A stretch of DNA of 64,000 nucleotides, taken from VXNE01 sp963665455 (GTDB lineage Bacteria > Pseudomonadota > Gammaproteobacteria > Pseudomonadales > Azotimanducaceae). This document shows, piece after piece, positions 1 to 9,400 of this stretch (the first letter of the stretch is position 1; each line of letters starts with the position of its first letter). The notes beneath the pieces are model-generated. The model saw nothing but the letters and a program-made list of their open reading frames with translations, did not search any database and had not been told where the DNA came from. The DNA lies in NCBI GenBank assembly GCA_963665455.1, contig OY762279.1, positions 2,604,001 to 2,668,000 on the forward strand, written 5' to 3'. The translations under genes and the position numbers were made by a program.

Positions 1-45
1 GCCCCCGACCGCTCTCCCGACCAGATCCGCAAGCCCACCGCCTAA
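1..45 (+). CDS. C-terminal end of an upstream gene (partial)
   Basis: Reading from the first base, an open frame runs 14 codons and stops at TAA (43-45), giving a tail ending in DQIRKPTA. The stop lies 49 bases before the next gene on the same strand. The fragment is too short to identify; it could equally be non-coding sequence that happens to be open. Confidence 0.3.
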   Translation, partial: APDRSPDQIRKPTA

Positions 46-94
46 CGTCGCAGGTTGCGCGTGTCCACATGGCGGGGGTGTTGAGGATTCGCCC

Positions 95-952
95 ATGACG
101 CCACGCCGTTCCGTTCTCTACATGCCCGGCGCGAACGAACGCGCCATGGAGAAGGCCCGCGACATCGACTGCGACGGGCTGATCTTCGATCTTGAGGACG
201 CCGTCGCGCCCGAGGTCAAGCCCCGTGCCCGGGAGCAGGTGGCCGACGCGATTCTCGCCGGTGGCTATGGCCATCGGGAGCTCGTCGTGCGGGCCAACGG
301 CCTAGACACGCCTTGGGGCGCGGACGACATCGTGCGGATCGCCTCCCTTCCCATCGATGCGATGCTCTTCCCGAAGGTGGAGACGGAGGCGCAGCTAGGG
401 GAGATCGTCAGGCGCGTCGACGCGGCCGGCGGCGACGGCCTCGCAATCTGGATCCTGATCGAGACGACGCTCGGCGTGCGCAATGTCGATGCGCTCGCCG
501 CGTCCACCGAGCGGGTGACGGTGCTCACCATGGGCACCAGCGATCTCGTCCAGGATTTACGGGGCCGGCATCGCCCGGATCGCGCCGGCGTGAGCTATGC
601 GCTACAGCGCAGCGTGATCGCGGCGCGCGTGGCGGGCAAGGAGATACTCGACGGCGTCCATCTGGAGTTCCGCGACATGGAGAGCTTTCGGGCGGCATGC
701 GAGCAGGGGCGGGACATGGGCTTCGACGGCAAGACCCTCATCCACCCGACCCAAGTGCCCGTCGCCAACGCCGTGTTCGGCCCGTCGGAAGACGAGATCG
801 ACTTCGCGCGCCGGGCCCGGGATGCCTGGCAAGCCGCCCGGGCCGCCGGCAAGGGCGTGGCCGAAGTGGACGGACGGCTGATCGAGAACATGCACGTCGC
901 GGAAGCGGAGCGCACGCTTGCCTTCGCCGACGCCCTGGCCGCGCGGCGCTGA
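95..952 (+). CDS. HpcH/HpaI aldolase / citrate lyase beta (CitE-like) family CoA-ester lyase
   Basis: A 285-residue protein of the CitE-like TIM-barrel family, which cleaves or makes the C-C bond of CoA esters such as malyl-CoA or citramalyl-CoA, or acts as a malyl-CoA thioesterase. Visible family marks are the N-terminal LYMPGANERAMEKA segment (Arg16), the metal-binding FDLEDAV block at about 31-37, the RANGLDTPWG loop, and PKVE near residue 95. Length is normal for stand-alone CitE-like proteins. No citrate lyase alpha or gamma subunit is nearby, so a citrate lyase role is unlikely. A MaoC-type dehydratase lies about 11.5 kb downstream, too far to infer a shared pathway. The exact substrate cannot be read from sequence. 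Confidence 0.85.
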   Translation: MTPRRSVLYMPGANERAMEKARDIDCDGLIFDLEDAVAPEVKPRAREQVADAILAGGYGHRELVVRANGLDTPWGADDIVRIASLPIDAMLFPKVETEAQLGEIVRRVDAAGGDGLAIWILIETTLGVRNVDALAASTERVTVLTMGTSDLVQDLRGRHRPDRAGVSYALQRSVIAARVAGKEILDGVHLEFRDMESFRAACEQGRDMGFDGKTLIHPTQVPVANAVFGPSEDEIDFARRARDAWQAARAAGKGVAEVDGRLIENMHVAEAERTLAFADALAARR

Positions 953-1009
953 CACCGGCCGGATGGCCCGCGCCCCGGGGGCGATTAGGCGGACGGGGTG
1001 AGCGGTGGA

Positions 1010-1228
1010 CTACGGTTTGGGGCTGCGGGACAGACAGGCGGGACAGTAGCAGTCATCGCTTGCCGCCCTGCGGTGGAAGAGGCCGTGAATGACGCCCCCT
1101 TCAGCGTCGAAACGGGGAACGATCCGATCAAAGTAGCGCGTATGCTGGTATTCGTAGCGGCGCCAGACCGCCCATGCGAGCAAGTCGCGCGGATACGCTG
1201 TCTCCCATCCCACGCCCCGCTGTTCCAT
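1010..1228 (-). CDS. hypothetical small protein
   Basis: A 72-codon open frame starting 26 bases after the stop of the LLM oxidoreductase gene on the same strand, so it could be the last gene of that unit. The product is rich in Trp, Tyr, Arg and Cys (AWAVWRRYEYQHTRYFDR; CYCPAC near the C terminus), which looks more protein-like than the GC-driven shadow frames around it. No family is recognised and there is no signal peptide. It may be spurious. Confidence 0.4.
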   Translation of the reverse strand: MEQRGVGWETAYPRDLLAWAVWRRYEYQHTRYFDRIVPRFDAEGGVIHGLFHRRAASDDCYCPACLSRSPKP

Positions 1229-1254
1229 CGGCCGAACGCGGGTCGCGTCGGCGC

Positions 1255-2202
1255 TCAGCCGGCTTCCCGGCGAATGGCCGGCATGACGTGCTCAAGGTAG
1301 GCATCGAGGGCGTCGGGATCCCAAGGGGCGCGTAAGGCTACGTTGATCTCTTGTGCGCCGGCCTCCACGTAGCGCATGACGCCGTCCACGGCCTGCGCGG
1401 GGGTGCCGAGGAGCGTGCCGCCCAGGATACGGTCCGCCGCCGCACCCCACTCGGACTCCATGCGCGTGCGCTCGGCCTTCGCCCCGGCATCGTCCATGGC
1501 CATGGCGAACGCCAGGTTCGCCCCGCGCCGAATCTGGGCGGGGTCGCGGTCGTCCTCCTCGCACCAATGGTCGAGTACACCATTCAGCCGGTGCCACTCC
1601 TCGGCGGAGATGTAGGCGGCGTTCCAGCCGTCCGCGCGCCGCGCCGCGATCTCCAGTGTGCGGCGCTCCCCCAGACCCCCAATCCAGATCGGCAGCCGTT
1701 CCTGTATGGGACGGGGGAGGCAGGAAGCGTCGTCCACTTGGAAGTGCCGCCCGGAGTACGTGGTGCGGTCCTCGGTGAGCAAACGCCGGATGACGTCCGC
1801 GGCTTCGTCGAGCATGTCGAGGCGCGTGCCGATGTCCGGGAACGGGTAGCCGTACGCGGAAGCTTCCCAGATGTGCCAGCCGGCGCCGATGCCGAGTTCG
1901 AAGCGTCCGCCGGAGATGTGATCGAGGGTGGTCGCGGCCTTCGCCAGCAAGGCCGGATTCCGGTAGCCCACGTAGAACACGAGGCAGCCGATGCGGGCTT
2001 GGGTGGTCTCGGCCGCCAATGCGCCGAGCGTGGCAAGGGCCTCGAAGTGCGGCTGCGTGCCCCCCCTCGGCGGTGCTTCGTAGAAATGGTCCCAGGCCGA
2101 GATCCAGTCCACGCCCGCGGCGTCGAGCTTGCGCCACAACGCCCGCATCTCGGACATGGGCATGTTCTGCTGACCGACGTGGACGCCGAGGGAAATGGTC
2201 AT
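1255..2202 (-). CDS. LLM class (luciferase-like) flavin/F420-dependent oxidoreductase
   Basis: A 315-residue protein with the fold marks of bacterial luciferase-like monooxygenases: start SLGVHVGQQN, DHFYEAP after strand 2, the ARIGCLVF strand, and the ISGGRFELGIGAGWH nucleotide-site block near residues 95-110, followed by LPIWIGG. Such enzymes use FMN or F420 to oxidise or reduce varied small substrates; the cofactor and substrate are not determined by sequence. A YciI-like protein gene begins upstream on the same strand with a 27-base gap, suggesting a two-gene unit. Confidence 0.88.
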   Translation of the reverse strand: MTISLGVHVGQQNMPMSEMRALWRKLDAAGVDWISAWDHFYEAPPRGGTQPHFEALATLGALAAETTQARIGCLVFYVGYRNPALLAKAATTLDHISGGRFELGIGAGWHIWEASAYGYPFPDIGTRLDMLDEAADVIRRLLTEDRTTYSGRHFQVDDASCLPRPIQERLPIWIGGLGERRTLEIAARRADGWNAAYISAEEWHRLNGVLDHWCEEDDRDPAQIRRGANLAFAMAMDDAGAKAERTRMESEWGAAADRILGGTLLGTPAQAVDGVMRYVEAGAQEINVALRAPWDPDALDAYLEHVMPAIRREAG

Positions 2203-2229
2203 GGGTTTTCCTTGTTGTTGAGGGTAGGG

Positions 2230-2526
2230 CTAGCCCAACGCGGTTCTGAACGGGTGCAGGGTCGCCCGCATGACCCCGCTTGTGACCGCGGGATCGGCGT
2301 TCATGATCCGGCTGGCGGCCCCGTCTCCCTCGGCCTCGAACACGACGATGCCGAACGCCCGCTCGCCGTCGGTCGTGGTGCGTCCGGCGAAGCGGACGAC
2401 GCCCTCCCCGTGGAGCCGCTCCAGGTAGGCGAAGTGGTCCGCCACGGCCGCTTGCTCGACGTCGGTGCCACCGTCGTCGAACATGGTCGGCCGCGTGAGC
2501 CGGAGCCGGTAGAGAAACTCCGCCAT
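2230..2526 (-). CDS. YciI-like / dimeric alpha-beta barrel protein
   Basis: A 98-residue protein starting MAEFLYRLRLTRP, chosen over an upstream Met because the family begins with this strand. It shows the YCII-type pattern: an N-terminal strand, a helix with a conserved His (VADHFAYLERLHGEG), GRTTTDGERAFGIVVFEA, then NADPAV near the end (the DP.V motif where the precursor of the fold binds ligand). Function in the family is mostly unknown (muconolactone isomerase-like fold). It is immediately upstream of, and probably cotranscribed with, the LLM oxidoreductase. Confidence 0.75.
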   Translation of the reverse strand: MAEFLYRLRLTRPTMFDDGGTDVEQAAVADHFAYLERLHGEGVVRFAGRTTTDGERAFGIVVFEAEGDGAASRIMNADPAVTSGVMRATLHPFRTALG

Positions 2527-2679
2527 GGTGCCCTCCGGGAGACGGGCGGCGAGCATAGCAGGTGTGGGCGGGGATCAGCGCGCCGCCGTGCCGCGGCTTT
2601 CTCGGCAGCTTTCGGGGACGCCTCGGCCAAGGCATACTGACTGCTCTTCTTCTCTACTGACTTCGTTGCTGGGGAACAC

Positions 2680-4281
2680 ATGGTGGCGGAACCCGTCGAC
2701 GTACTGATCGTGGGTGCCGGTGCATCGGGCGCGGCGGTAGCATGGAGCCTCGCCGAGACCCGCATGCGGATCGTCTGCCTAGAGCAGGGTGGGTGGATGA
2801 ACCCGGCGGAGTATCCGAGTTCCGGCCGCGATTGGGAGGCGCGGGCCCACGGCGACTTCAGCATCAGCCCCAACCGCAGGGGGCGCGTCACGGATTATCC
2901 CGTGAACGATGAGGACTCGCCCATTTCGGTGGCGAATTTCAACGCCGTGGGCGGCAGCACGATTCTCTACGCCGGGCACTTTCCCCGCTTCCATCCCTCG
3001 GACTTCCGGGTCCGGACCCTGGACGGCGTGGCCGACGACTGGCCCATCGACTTCGACAGCCTCGCGCCGTACTACGCGGAAAACGACCGCATGATGGGGG
3101 TGTCGGGACTCGCCGGAGACCCCGCAAACCCGCCACACGAGCCGCCCATGCCGCCGCTACCTCTGGGCAAATCCGGCCAGGCCCTCGCCAGGGGCTTCAA
3201 CCGCCTCGGCTGGCACTGGTGGCCGTCGGACACGGCCATCGCCACGGCGCCCTACGATGGCCGCGACCAGTGCCTCAACCTCGGAGCATGCTCCACGGGC
3301 TGCGCGCAGGGCGCGAAGGGGAGCACGGACATCACCTACTGGCCCCATGCGCTGCGCGCCGGGGTCGAGGTCCGCACGCACTGTCGCGTGCGCGAGATCA
3401 CCGTGGACGACAACGACCGGGCCACGGGCGTCGTTTACTTCGACGCAGACGGCGTGGAGCACGAGCAGCGGGCCCACGTGGTGGTGCTCGCCTGCAACGG
3501 CGTCGGCACGCCGCGGCTCCTGCTCAACTCCCGTTCCACCCGCTTTCCGGAGGGGCTCGCGAACCGCAGCGGCCTGGTGGGCAAGAACCTCATGTTCCAC
3601 CCCTACGCGGCCGTCTACGGCATCTTCGAGGAGCCCATGGACGGTTACCGGGGCCCCGGCCTGTGCATCTGGAGCCAGGAGTTCTACGAGACTGGTGCGG
3701 GCCGAGACTTCGTGCGCGGCTATACCTTCGAGTGCGGCCGGGGCCGGGGTCCGGTCGCGACCGCCATCGGCGGCATGAACTCCGGCCGGATTCCCTTCGG
3801 CGAGGAGCATCACCGCGCCTATCGCGCGATGTTCAACCGCATGGCCGGCATGGTGGGTATCTGCGAGGACCTGCCGGAGGAACACAACACGGTAACCCTC
3901 GACCCCGAACTCACCGACTCCGACGGGGTACCCGCGCCGAAGGTCACCTACCGCCTGTCGGAGAACAGCCGCCGCATGCTCGATCACGCCGTGGCCCGGG
4001 GCACCGAGGTACTGCGTGCGGCGGGTGCCGTGGACGTGGTGACGACGTCCCCCATCGCCCAGGGCGGCTGGCACCTGATGGGCACCGCGCGCATGGGCAC
4101 GGATCCGGAGACCTCCGTCGTCAACGAGTGGGGACGGTCCCACGACGTCCGCAACCTCTTCGTCGTCGATGGCAGCCTGTTCGTCACCTGTGCCGGGGTG
4201 AACCCGACGCGCACCATCCAGGCCCTCGCGCTCTACGTCGCCGACTCGATGAAGCAGCGGCTGGCCAACCTCTTCGACTGA
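2680..4281 (+). CDS. GMC family FAD-dependent oxidoreductase
   Basis: A 533-residue glucose-methanol-choline oxidoreductase. It begins with the FAD-binding dinucleotide fold (VLIVGAGASGAAVAWSL, residues 7-23). It contains the NFNAVGGSTILYAG segment typical of gluconate/sorbosone-type GMC dehydrogenases, a CLNLGACSTGC motif, and near the C terminus the catalytic His in GGWHLMGTARMG and the Asn of GVNPTRTIQAL. No signal peptide is visible. The next gene, 8 bases downstream, encodes a protein like gluconate 2-dehydrogenase subunit 3, so the pair probably forms a dehydrogenase resembling FAD-gluconate or sorbitol dehydrogenases. There is no cytochrome subunit gene next to it; the electron acceptor is unknown. 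Confidence 0.88.
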   Translation: MVAEPVDVLIVGAGASGAAVAWSLAETRMRIVCLEQGGWMNPAEYPSSGRDWEARAHGDFSISPNRRGRVTDYPVNDEDSPISVANFNAVGGSTILYAGHFPRFHPSDFRVRTLDGVADDWPIDFDSLAPYYAENDRMMGVSGLAGDPANPPHEPPMPPLPLGKSGQALARGFNRLGWHWWPSDTAIATAPYDGRDQCLNLGACSTGCAQGAKGSTDITYWPHALRAGVEVRTHCRVREITVDDNDRATGVVYFDADGVEHEQRAHVVVLACNGVGTPRLLLNSRSTRFPEGLANRSGLVGKNLMFHPYAAVYGIFEEPMDGYRGPGLCIWSQEFYETGAGRDFVRGYTFECGRGRGPVATAIGGMNSGRIPFGEEHHRAYRAMFNRMAGMVGICEDLPEEHNTVTLDPELTDSDGVPAPKVTYRLSENSRRMLDHAVARGTEVLRAAGAVDVVTTSPIAQGGWHLMGTARMGTDPETSVVNEWGRSHDVRNLFVVDGSLFVTCAGVNPTRTIQALALYVADSMKQRLANLFD

Positions 4282-4289
4282 GTGCGGTC

Positions 4290-4766
4290 ATGGCGGACGA
4301 TACGTTGATCTCTAGCGACCGCGGGCTTTCCGGCCCGCACCGGGCGACCTTGGTGTCGTTTGCCGGAACGGTCATCCCGGCGAGCGGGGAATTCGGCGTT
4401 CCGGGGGCCGACGACGACGTGATCGCGGGGGATCTCGTGGCTAGCGCGGAGGGAAGCGCAGGGGAGATCGGCGCGGCGCTCGCAGCACTCGAAGCGTTGT
4501 CCAAGGAGCGCCATGGAGACGCCTTCGCCGCCCTCGATGAAGCGGCGCGGCTGGCCGTTGCCACGGCGTTCCGGGACGCGAATCGAGCGCTTGCGGCCCC
4601 GCTGATCTCCCTCGTCGCCCAGTGCTACTACCGCGACGAACGGGTGATGGAGGCACTCGGGATGGAGCCCCGGCCGCCCTATCCGGAGGGGTTCGAGCTG
4701 GAGCAAGGGGACTGGTCGCTGCTCGACCCGGTGCGGCGGCGCGCGAAGATGGTTCGGGAAATCTGA
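4290..4766 (+). CDS. gluconate 2-dehydrogenase subunit 3-like protein
   Basis: A 158-residue mostly helical protein with the subunit-3 pattern: LVSFAGTVIPASGEFGVPGADD near residues 20-42 and, at the C terminus, a YPEGFELEQGDWSLLDPVRRR segment. In the family this small subunit accompanies the FAD subunit and usually carries a Tat signal; here no twin-arginine or other signal peptide is present, so the complex may be cytoplasmic. ATG at 4290 lies 8 bases after the GMC gene's stop, so the two are one operon. Confidence 0.7.
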   Translation: MADDTLISSDRGLSGPHRATLVSFAGTVIPASGEFGVPGADDDVIAGDLVASAEGSAGEIGAALAALEALSKERHGDAFAALDEAARLAVATAFRDANRALAAPLISLVAQCYYRDERVMEALGMEPRPPYPEGFELEQGDWSLLDPVRRRAKMVREI

Positions 4767-4794
4767 GGGGCCTTGGCGGAGGCATTGGAAGGGG

Positions 4795-5037
4795 ATGGGC
4801 AAGAAGCGCCTGGAGGACATCGACCCCGTCGAGTTCATGGCCGTGCTCGATGAACGGGGTCGCCTCTTCAACGAAGAGTGCGTGCGTCGCGGGATTTCCC
4901 GGGTGATCGAACTGGACGGACAGCCGGTGCTGTTCCACCCGGATGGCACCTCGACGCCACTCCCGGAGGACGAGGCCGACATGGAGGCCCTGTTCCGACG
5001 GCACAAGGTCGCACTAAATGAACTGCGCCACCGCTGA
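4795..5037 (+). CDS. small protein preceding zeta-toxin-like kinase (possible antitoxin)
   Basis: An 80-residue charged protein (MGKKRLEDIDPVEFMAVLDERG at the start, then acidic PEDEADMEALFRRHK). It does not match a family I know. Its last 20 bases overlap the start of the zeta-type kinase gene (ATG at 5018), the arrangement of a toxin-antitoxin pair in which the antitoxin is made first. The antitoxin role is an inference from position only. Confidence 0.6.
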   Translation: MGKKRLEDIDPVEFMAVLDERGRLFNEECVRRGISRVIELDGQPVLFHPDGTSTPLPEDEADMEALFRRHKVALNELRHR

Positions 5038-5734
5038 ACGCCCGACTTGCGTGCTGTTCGCCGGGCCCAATGGGGCGGGCAAATCCACGGCCTATGCGCG
5101 GTTCCTGGACGCCGGCCACGAGGCGGGCGAATACCTGAACCCGGACGACGTGGCCAAGAGGCTGCGTCAAACCGTCGGCGATGGGTCGGCTCCGGAAATC
5201 CGCGCCGGGCGGGAAATCATCGAGCGGACCCGCGCGCTCATCGCGGACCGGCAGCCGTTCGTGCGTGAGACCACGCTGACGAGCAGCGAGGTGCTGCGCA
5301 GCCTAGATGCCGCCAAACGCGCCGGCTATCGCTTGGTGTTGGTGTTCGTGGCGCTTTCGAGCGCCGGGCTGGCGCGCGGGCGCGTCTGCGTGCGCGTCGC
5401 GTCGGACGGTCATCACATCCCGGCGGACGTGCAGCGGCGCCGATTCCCGAAGGCGCTGGCCAATGCCGCGTGGGCGGCCGAGGTCGTGGACGTCGCCTAC
5501 TTCTTGGACAACGGGGGCGTCCAGCACCGCTTGGTCGCAACGGCGCGGCGGGGCGTGGTGACGTTCCTCGACGCGGGGGAGGCGGCTTGGGTGCGGCAAG
5601 CCACCGTGGGTCTACCCCGTGCGCCCATGTTGAAGAGCCGGGAGGAGGCCCTGGCGGGACTGCGGATGGACGAGGGCTTGTCGGAGGAGCTGCAAGTTCG
5701 CGAGGCGGCGGCCGCCTATCGGGCGCCCGCATAG
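5018..5734 (+). CDS. zeta-toxin family P-loop kinase
   Basis: A 238-residue protein with a P-loop GPNGAGKST at residues 16-24, a following YLNPDDVAK segment, and FVRETTLTS near residue 70, all as in the zeta-toxin / AAA_33 family. Zeta toxins phosphorylate UDP-N-acetylglucosamine and block cell-wall synthesis; many chromosomal relatives have untested substrates. Length is close to that of compact chromosomal members. The gene overlaps a small upstream gene by 20 bases, forming a probable two-gene module. Confidence 0.8.
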   Translation: MNCATAERPTCVLFAGPNGAGKSTAYARFLDAGHEAGEYLNPDDVAKRLRQTVGDGSAPEIRAGREIIERTRALIADRQPFVRETTLTSSEVLRSLDAAKRAGYRLVLVFVALSSAGLARGRVCVRVASDGHHIPADVQRRRFPKALANAAWAAEVVDVAYFLDNGGVQHRLVATARRGVVTFLDAGEAAWVRQATVGLPRAPMLKSREEALAGLRMDEGLSEELQVREAAAAYRAPA

Positions 5735-5834
5735 GTCGATGGAAGGCTGGGCCTGGGCCAAGCTCGGGGCGGCTCGGTCACCGGCGCGGATTATAATGCG
5801 GGGACCGGACAACGCCGCGGGCGTCGGACATGCA

Positions 5835-6050
5835 TCACCGGCACCTCAACCACCAACGCCTCACATCCGCGGCCATCGACGACATCATCGGCCGTGGGCG
5901 TTGGGACGACTGGCGCGGCGGCAGGTTGGCATCGGTCGCCAAGGCACGAACCGTTGCGGCGAAGCGTTCTTCGAGGTCGCCCGCACGGTCGCCTCGCTTC
6001 TCTCGTTTGTAGTCTCGCCGGAATTGTCGCGTTCGCTCAATCTTCCGCAT
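5835..6050 (-). pseudogene. YafQ/RelE-family toxin remnant
   Basis: The first 45 residues (start MRKIERTRQFRRDYKREKRG, then a helix ending ATDANLPPR) match the N-terminal half of YafQ-type mRNA interferases. After LPPR, where YafQ proteins continue with a conserved DHxLxGxWxxxRDCHxxPD segment carrying catalytic residues, this frame turns into unrelated Arg/Met/Ser-rich sequence and stops after 71 residues. I did not find the missing half in the other two frames of this strand. The start overlaps the end of the antitoxin-like gene by 14 bases, as in intact dinJ-yafQ operons. The locus is therefore probably dead. Confidence 0.6.
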
Positions 6051-6273
6051 TCAAATCATCGAGGAGGCTTGGCACATCCTCGAACCGCCGCAAGTTACCC
6101 GCTTCCGCCTCTTCCATCGCCGCGATGGTCTCGGCATTCGGCACAAGCGGAGCGTTCGGCCCGCGGTCAGCGATGTCCGCCACCGCGATCAATGCCGAGT
6201 TCCTTTCGTTGCGCGTGGCTCCTTGCATGAGGTGCCCGCACCCCACGACAGGGAACGTCCGGTAGCGCCCCAC
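6037..6273 (-). pseudogene. DinJ/RelB-family antitoxin remnant
   Basis: The last 36 residues (LVPNAETIAAMEEAEAG, then a helix ending LLDDLNAED) are a standard RelB/DinJ C terminus, the part that wraps the toxin. The normal N-terminal ribbon-helix-helix DNA-binding segment is not visible; residues 1-40 read as unrelated sequence. The stop overlaps the start of the adjacent YafQ-like remnant. This suggests a toxin-antitoxin locus with both ends eroded. Confidence 0.55.
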
Positions 6274-6495
6274 CGCGAGCGTTGGCTGTAAATGCGATGG
6301 ACCTTTCGTTCAAGGTCCGCTGCATCTGTCCGCACGACGGGCTCCTGATAGCGACTTAAGGTCCGCGACATGGCGCAGCTTCCATCCGATGCATGCCTCG
6401 GATACCGTGCGTTGCGCCACCACGAAACATACCACGGGCCTGTTGGGCGTGGCGTAATGCGACCCGGATTACGTGGACTTCGCGGCGCCGGCGGT

Positions 6496-9400
6496 CTACC
6501 CGGCCGCCACCGCCTCCGACCGCGCAAAGCGCTCCCGCACCTGCCGCACGCCGCTCTTCAACTGCTCCGGTACCGCCAACATCGCCGGCGTCGCGATCAG
6601 CGTCAGCAGCGTCGCGAAGGAGAGGCCCGAGACGATGGCCTGGGACGTCTGCACCCAGAAGCCGGATACCTGGCTGCCGTAGACGACCTCGCGGTTGATG
6701 AAGTCGATGGAGAAGTTCGTGGCGAGGGGCAGCAGGCCGAACACGGTTGTCACCGTCGTCAGCAACACGGGCCGGAGGCGTTGTGCCCCGGTGCGGGCGA
6801 TGAGTTCCAGGTAGTGGATTTCCGGATGCTCCCGGCGCAGGTGGTTGTAGGTGTCGATGAGCACGATGTTGTTGTTCACGACGATCCCGGCGAGCGCGAC
6901 CACGCCGACGCCCGACATGATGGCGCTGAAAGGCATCTGGGTAACCAATAGGCCGAGCAGGACGCCGGCCGTCGACATCACGACCGCCACCAGGATCAGC
7001 GTGCTCTGATAGAAGCTGTTGAACTGGGTGACGAGCAACATGAACATCAGGATCAGGGAGAGCACGAAGGCGACGCTGACGAATGCGATGGACTGTTCCT
7101 GCTCCTCGTTGGCCCCGCGGAACTGGATATCCACCCGCGGGTCGAAGTCCTGGGCGTCGATCCAGGCGCCGATCTCCTGCACCTTGTCGTCGGCAAGCAC
7201 CCCGGGGGCGACTTCGGCACGGATGAACTCGACGGTGTTGCCGTCGATGCGCTGTATCGTGTCCACGTTCGGCACCGGAGCGCGGGTGACGAAGTTCGAG
7301 ATCGGTATCTGCCCGGTCGGCGTCGCGATCTTTAGCTCGTCGAGGGCCGCCACGCCCCGGGCGTCGCTGGGATACCGAATCCGGATGTCGACGGGTTCGT
7401 CCGCGTTGTCGGGCCGGTACTCCGCGATCTTCACCCCGGTGGTCACCAGCTGCACCGCCAGGCCGACCAGCGACACGTCGGCGCCATAGAGGGCCGCTTG
7501 AGCGCGGTCGACGTCGATCTTCCACTCGACCCCCGGCAGGGACCGCGTGTCCTCCATGTCCCGCAGCCCGGCGACCCGGGTGTCCATGAACTCCCGGACT
7601 TGGGAGATCACGGGCTGTATGTCCGCTCGGTCCACGGCGGTGAACTGAATCTGTAGCGATTTGCCGACGGGCGGGCCCATCTCCTCCTTCTGCACCTCCA
7701 CATGGATGCCGGCGAGGTCGGCGGTGCGTTCTCGCAGGAGCTCGAGGATCTCCACGCCGGTCATGGACCGATTGTGCTGGTCGTGCAGTTCCACCATGAC
7801 CGTCCCGACGATGTCCTTGGCGGAGGAGCCACCCATGAATCCGGCATCTCCGCCTGGCAGGCGGGTCCACGTGTTCACGTCCTTGATGCCCGGAATGGCC
7901 AGGATGCGGCCCTCCACCTCGCGCACGAGGACATCGATCTCGTCGGTCGATAGGTTGCCCCGAGCCCGGACGCTGACCCTTCCGTATGCCGGGTCCGTGC
8001 CGGTGAAGAAGGTCACGCCGCTGCCGTAGTTCCCGTACGCCCAGAACGTCGTGGCGAGGATCGCCAGGACGACGATGATCGTCGCCAGGGAGTGGTGGCT
8101 TGCCAACATCAGTAGCCGCGCGTACCAGCCGGTGAAGCCACCGAGGGTGGTCGGATCCCCGTTCTCCAGCTCCGCGAGGGTCCGTCGCTGTTTTGCGTCG
8201 CGCACGCTCACCTTGCCGAAACGCGATCCGATCGTGGGGCAGAACACCAGGGCGTAGAGCAGGGAGCCGGTGAGGACGGTGAACACGGTCACCGGCAGGT
8301 AGCGCATGAACTTGCCCGACACGCCGGGCCAGAACATCAGCGGCAGGAATGCCGCGAGGGTGGTCGCGACGGAGGCCGCCACCGGCCAGAACATGCGTTT
8401 CGCGGCGAGGGTGAAGGCGGCCCGGTTGTCGAATCCCTCGACCATCTTGCGGTCGGCGTACTCCGTCACGACGATCGCCCCGTCGATCAGCATGCCGAGG
8501 CCCAGCAACATGCCGAACATCACCATGAAGTTGAAGGTGTAGTCGAAGAGATAGATGAAGATCAGCGCGAACAGGAACGAGATGGGGATGCCGACGCCGA
8601 CGATGAGCCCGCTGCGCAGCCCCATGGCGGCGACCACCAGCGTCATGACGAGCGCGAGGGCGGTGACGATGTTGCCCTCGAGCTCGGTAACCTGCTGCAG
8701 GGCCCGGGGCGACGCGTCCTGGGTGAAGAACACGGTCATGCGGTTCGGCAGGTTCGGTTCGTGGCGGGCCACCACCTCCTTCACCCTGCCGATGGCGTCG
8801 ATGACGTTGGAGTTCGACCGCTTGATGACGTCGATGGAGATCGTGCGCTGCCCGTTCACCCGGGCGTGGCTCTCCCGGTCCTTGAAGGTGCGGCGCACGG
8901 TCGCGACGTCGGCTACCGTGACGACCGTATCGCCGTTGGTCAACACGGGCAGCTCGAGCAGGTCTTGCCCCTGTTCGATGACGCTCGGCACCTTCACGGA
9001 CATGCGGCCCCGGCCAGTGTCGAGACTCCCCGCCGGGATCAGGCGATTGTTGCGCATCACCGTGGTGATGAGCTGCTCGTTGGTGAGGCCGTACGCCTCC
9101 AGCTTGGCCGGTTCGACGACGATCTCCAGCACTTCCTCCCGGTGCCCGTAGAGGCGGGCCTCGAGGATGTCGGGAACCGTCTCGATCGCGTCCTGTAGCG
9201 CCTTGGCGTGGTCGAACAGCATGCGCTCCGGCACGTCGTCACCCACGAGGTTGATCTGGATGATCGGGAAGTCGTCCGTGCTCTGTTCGGAGATGATCGG
9301 CTCCTCCGCCGTGTTCGGCAGCTCCGGCTTGGCCCGGTCGACGGCCTCGCGCACGTCGGCCAGCGCGATGTCGAGGTCGTAGTCGGCGTCGAACTCCACC

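Noticed and set aside
313..1092. Long Arg-rich open frames antisense or out of frame to clear genes
   Set aside because: They are GC-driven shadows of conserved proteins, with extreme Arg/Gly/Pro content and no recognisable domains; the same applies throughout the window.
5785..5835. Promoter (TATAAT at 5792-5797) for a plus-strand gene or RNA
   Set aside because: No -35 box and no gene or tRNA follows on that strand; likely chance or a remnant.
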